Part shown: one piece after another, positions 62,571 through 64,000 of the stretch
Position numbering within the stretch: position 1 is the stretch's first letter
How the letters are laid out: the number at the start of each line of letters is the position of its first letter
Made by a program: the position numbers and the translations under genes
Notes under the pieces: model-generated
What the model saw: the letters and a program-made list of their open reading frames with translations, nothing else
What the model was told of the DNA's origin: nothing
Databases searched by the model: none
Assembly (NCBI GenBank): GCA_017466455.1
Contig: JAFTUD010000010.1
Span: 1 to 64,000, forward strand
DNA length: 64,000 nucleotides
DNA from: Clostridia bacterium
GTDB lineage: Bacteria; Bacillota_A; Clostridia; Oscillospirales; CAG-272
Reading direction: 5' to 3'

Positions 62571-63601
62571 GAGAAACGCTAAAAAGGCTTTGTCTTGCCT
62601 TCGGTCCAAGCGGATACGAGGACGAGGTAAGAAAAATCGTAGAGAGCGAAATCAGAGGCGCATTGCCAAGCGACCCCGAGCTTATTTTTGATCCCCTTGG
62701 CGGAATTTACCTTCATATCAAAAACGAGGGTAAGCCAAGGCTGATGATAAATGCCCACCTTGATGAGGTCGGCTTTATGGTAACGGGAATTTCCGAGCGA
62801 GGCGAGCTTAAATTTGAGCGCGTCGGCGGAATTGACCCCATATCCCTCAGCGCAAAAAGAGTAATTTCGGAGCGCGGAGTGCGTGGAGTTATCACCTCAA
62901 AGCCTATTCACCTGCTTGATGGCGACCAACGCAAAAAGTGCCCGCGCGTGTCAGAGATGTATATTGACATCGGCGCGTCAACTAAGACAGAGGCGCTTAG
63001 TCTTACCGATATAGGTGAGTATTTCACCTTCGACAGCGACTTTATGGAGCTTGGCACGGATAAGGTAAAGGCAAGAGCGCTTGACGACCGTCACGGCTGT
63101 ACTATAATGCTTGAAATTATCAAAAGGCTTTCTAAGGAAAATAAGAAATCCCCCTACGACCTTTACTTTGCCTTCACGACAAGAGAGGAAATCGGTCTTT
63201 CGGGCGCAGGCTGTGCTACCGAGCTTATAAGACCCGATTACGCCATCGTAATTGAGAGTAAGGCGGTGCTTGATTTGCCACACATCAGCGAGGATAAGAG
63301 CGTTGGTACACTCGGTGGCGGAGGACTGATCTCCTATGCCGACGGTGGCTGTATTATGGATAGGGAGCTTACCGATGCGCTTATCTCGGTATGCGAGGAG
63401 AATAATATAAAATACCAAATAAACCGTGCCGTATCGGGCGGAAACGATACAAGCCAAATTCAGCGTAGTGCCTTTGGCACAAGGGTAGCGCTTATTTCCG
63501 CGCCCTCACGCTATATACACTCTGCCTCGAGCGTAATCAGCATACACGATATGGAGTGTATAACGAATGCGCTTTATGCGTTTGTGACAAAGGAGAAGTA
63601 A
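62567..63601 (+). CDS. M42 family metallopeptidase, second copy
   Basis: 344 aa. Same layout: NAHLDEVGFM, DDRHGCTIML, TTREEIGLSG and YIHSASSV. The ligand segment that reads VTDVN in the first copy reads VIESKAV here, so a Glu may replace Asp. The copies are clearly diverged and may have different peptide preference or co-assemble. Confidence 0.92.
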   Translation: MRETLKRLCLAFGPSGYEDEVRKIVESEIRGALPSDPELIFDPLGGIYLHIKNEGKPRLMINAHLDEVGFMVTGISERGELKFERVGGIDPISLSAKRVISERGVRGVITSKPIHLLDGDQRKKCPRVSEMYIDIGASTKTEALSLTDIGEYFTFDSDFMELGTDKVKARALDDRHGCTIMLEIIKRLSKENKKSPYDLYFAFTTREEIGLSGAGCATELIRPDYAIVIESKAVLDLPHISEDKSVGTLGGGGLISYADGGCIMDRELTDALISVCEENNIKYQINRAVSGGNDTSQIQRSAFGTRVALISAPSRYIHSASSVISIHDMECITNALYAFVTKEK

Positions 63602-63602
63602 T

Positions 63603-64000
63603 ATGAAGACTCAGGACCTGTTAAAAAGGCTCGTTAATGCCTCGGGCGTTAGCGGACGCGAGGAAAATATAAGAGAAGCGATAAGAAAGGAGATTGAGCC
63701 ATACTGTGATGAAATCACCGTTGACGCGCTCGGCAACCTTATCGCCCATAAAAGGGGAAAGGGCAAGAAAATAATGATTAGCGCCCATATGGACGAAATC
63801 GGTTATTTTGCCACACACATCACCGAGGGCGGATTTATCAAGGTAAACCCCATCGGCGGAATAAATTACCTTTCAAGCGCCTATACAACCGTGCGCTCCG
63901 AGCGTGGCGTTGCCGGAATGCTCGCCCCCTCAAATAAGGAAGGAGTGCCAAGCACCGACAGCGTGTTTATAGACATCGGCGCAAGTGATAAAAAAAGCGC
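63603..64000 (+). CDS. M42 family metallopeptidase, third copy (3' partial)
   Basis: Starts with ATG 63603, one base after the stop of the second copy, with AAGGAG upstream, and runs off the window after 132 codons. Family features present: LVNASGVSGREENIR and SAHMDEIGYF with the zinc His and Asp. Third gene of the tandem. Confidence 0.9.
   Translation, partial: MKTQDLLKRLVNASGVSGREENIREAIRKEIEPYCDEITVDALGNLIAHKRGKGKKIMISAHMDEIGYFATHITEGGFIKVNPIGGINYLSSAYTTVRSERGVAGMLAPSNKEGVPSTDSVFIDIGASDKKS

Overview
The window looks like a chromosome segment of a gut-type, Gram-positive Clostridia bacterium (Oscillospiraceae/Ruminococcaceae-like), probably from an uncultured lineage. Supporting signs are strong sigma-A promoters with near-consensus boxes and 17-base spacers, AGGAGG-type ribosome binding sites, InlB/BspA-type surface repeats, DUF6809, YqhQ, NCS2 and clustered M42 genes, a ppdK gene, and many glycosidases without obvious secretion signals. 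The species cannot be named from the sequence alone.

Layout. 1-1.8 kb: end of a BspA-like leucine-rich-repeat protein, tRNA-Arg(ACG) and tRNA-Ser(GCT), with repeated copies of the tRNA-Ser 3' end behind it. 1.8-5.8 kb: divergent GH27 alpha-galactosidase and GH2 beta-mannosidase. 5.8-11.2 kb: an A+T-richer accessory island with DUF6809, a Fic AMP-transferase, an Mrr-like nuclease, a frameshifted EF-hand/membrane small protein, an unusual half-helicase with two PD-(D/E)xK nuclease sites, and a structured RNA with its own promoter and terminator. 11.2-14 kb: GH39 enzyme and a polytopic membrane protein. 14-29.8 kb: a long minus-strand surface-polysaccharide cluster (dTDP-rhamnose rfbABCD, wzm/wzt-like exporter, several glycosyltransferases, DUF2142, DUF2304, DUF445) headed by a near-perfect promoter at 29.77 kb. 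30.5-35.5 kb: a GldA/F/G-like ABC operon ending in a DUF4340 protein. 35.8-42 kb: GH94-type phosphorylase, CotH-kinase lipoprotein, methylglyoxal-synthase-like protein with altered catalytic residues, and GH29 fucosidase. 42-50 kb: housekeeping genes (ppdK, rnr, secG, a Fur-family regulator, glyA). 50.4-52.6 kb: a membrane-anchored acidic-repeat protein ending in a ribosomal uL15-like domain. 52.6-64 kb: a lipoprotein, RNase P RNA, an NCS2 purine permease, ruvX, yqhQ, prmC, ddl, murD and three M42 peptidase genes in a row.

How the genes work together. The glycosidases (GH27, GH2, GH39, GH29, GH94) suit a user of plant or host oligosaccharides such as galactomannan, xylan-type and fucosylated glycans. 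The rfb cluster makes dTDP-L-rhamnose, assembles a rhamnose-containing glycan on the inner face of the membrane and exports it by an ABC transporter. The last 8 kb is a wall-synthesis and translation-support block.

The most unusual material is (i) the 5.8-11.2 kb island, which reads as a candidate anti-phage or DNA-conflict module lying next to a pseudoknotted RNA; (ii) modular arrays of small hairpins joined by the hexamer ATATCG, at three loci with shared hairpin modules; (iii) a uL15-like domain on a membrane-anchored repeat protein; and (iv) a methylglyoxal-synthase homologue that has lost most catalytic residues. All database-level statements here are from family knowledge and reading of the sequence; no search was run.
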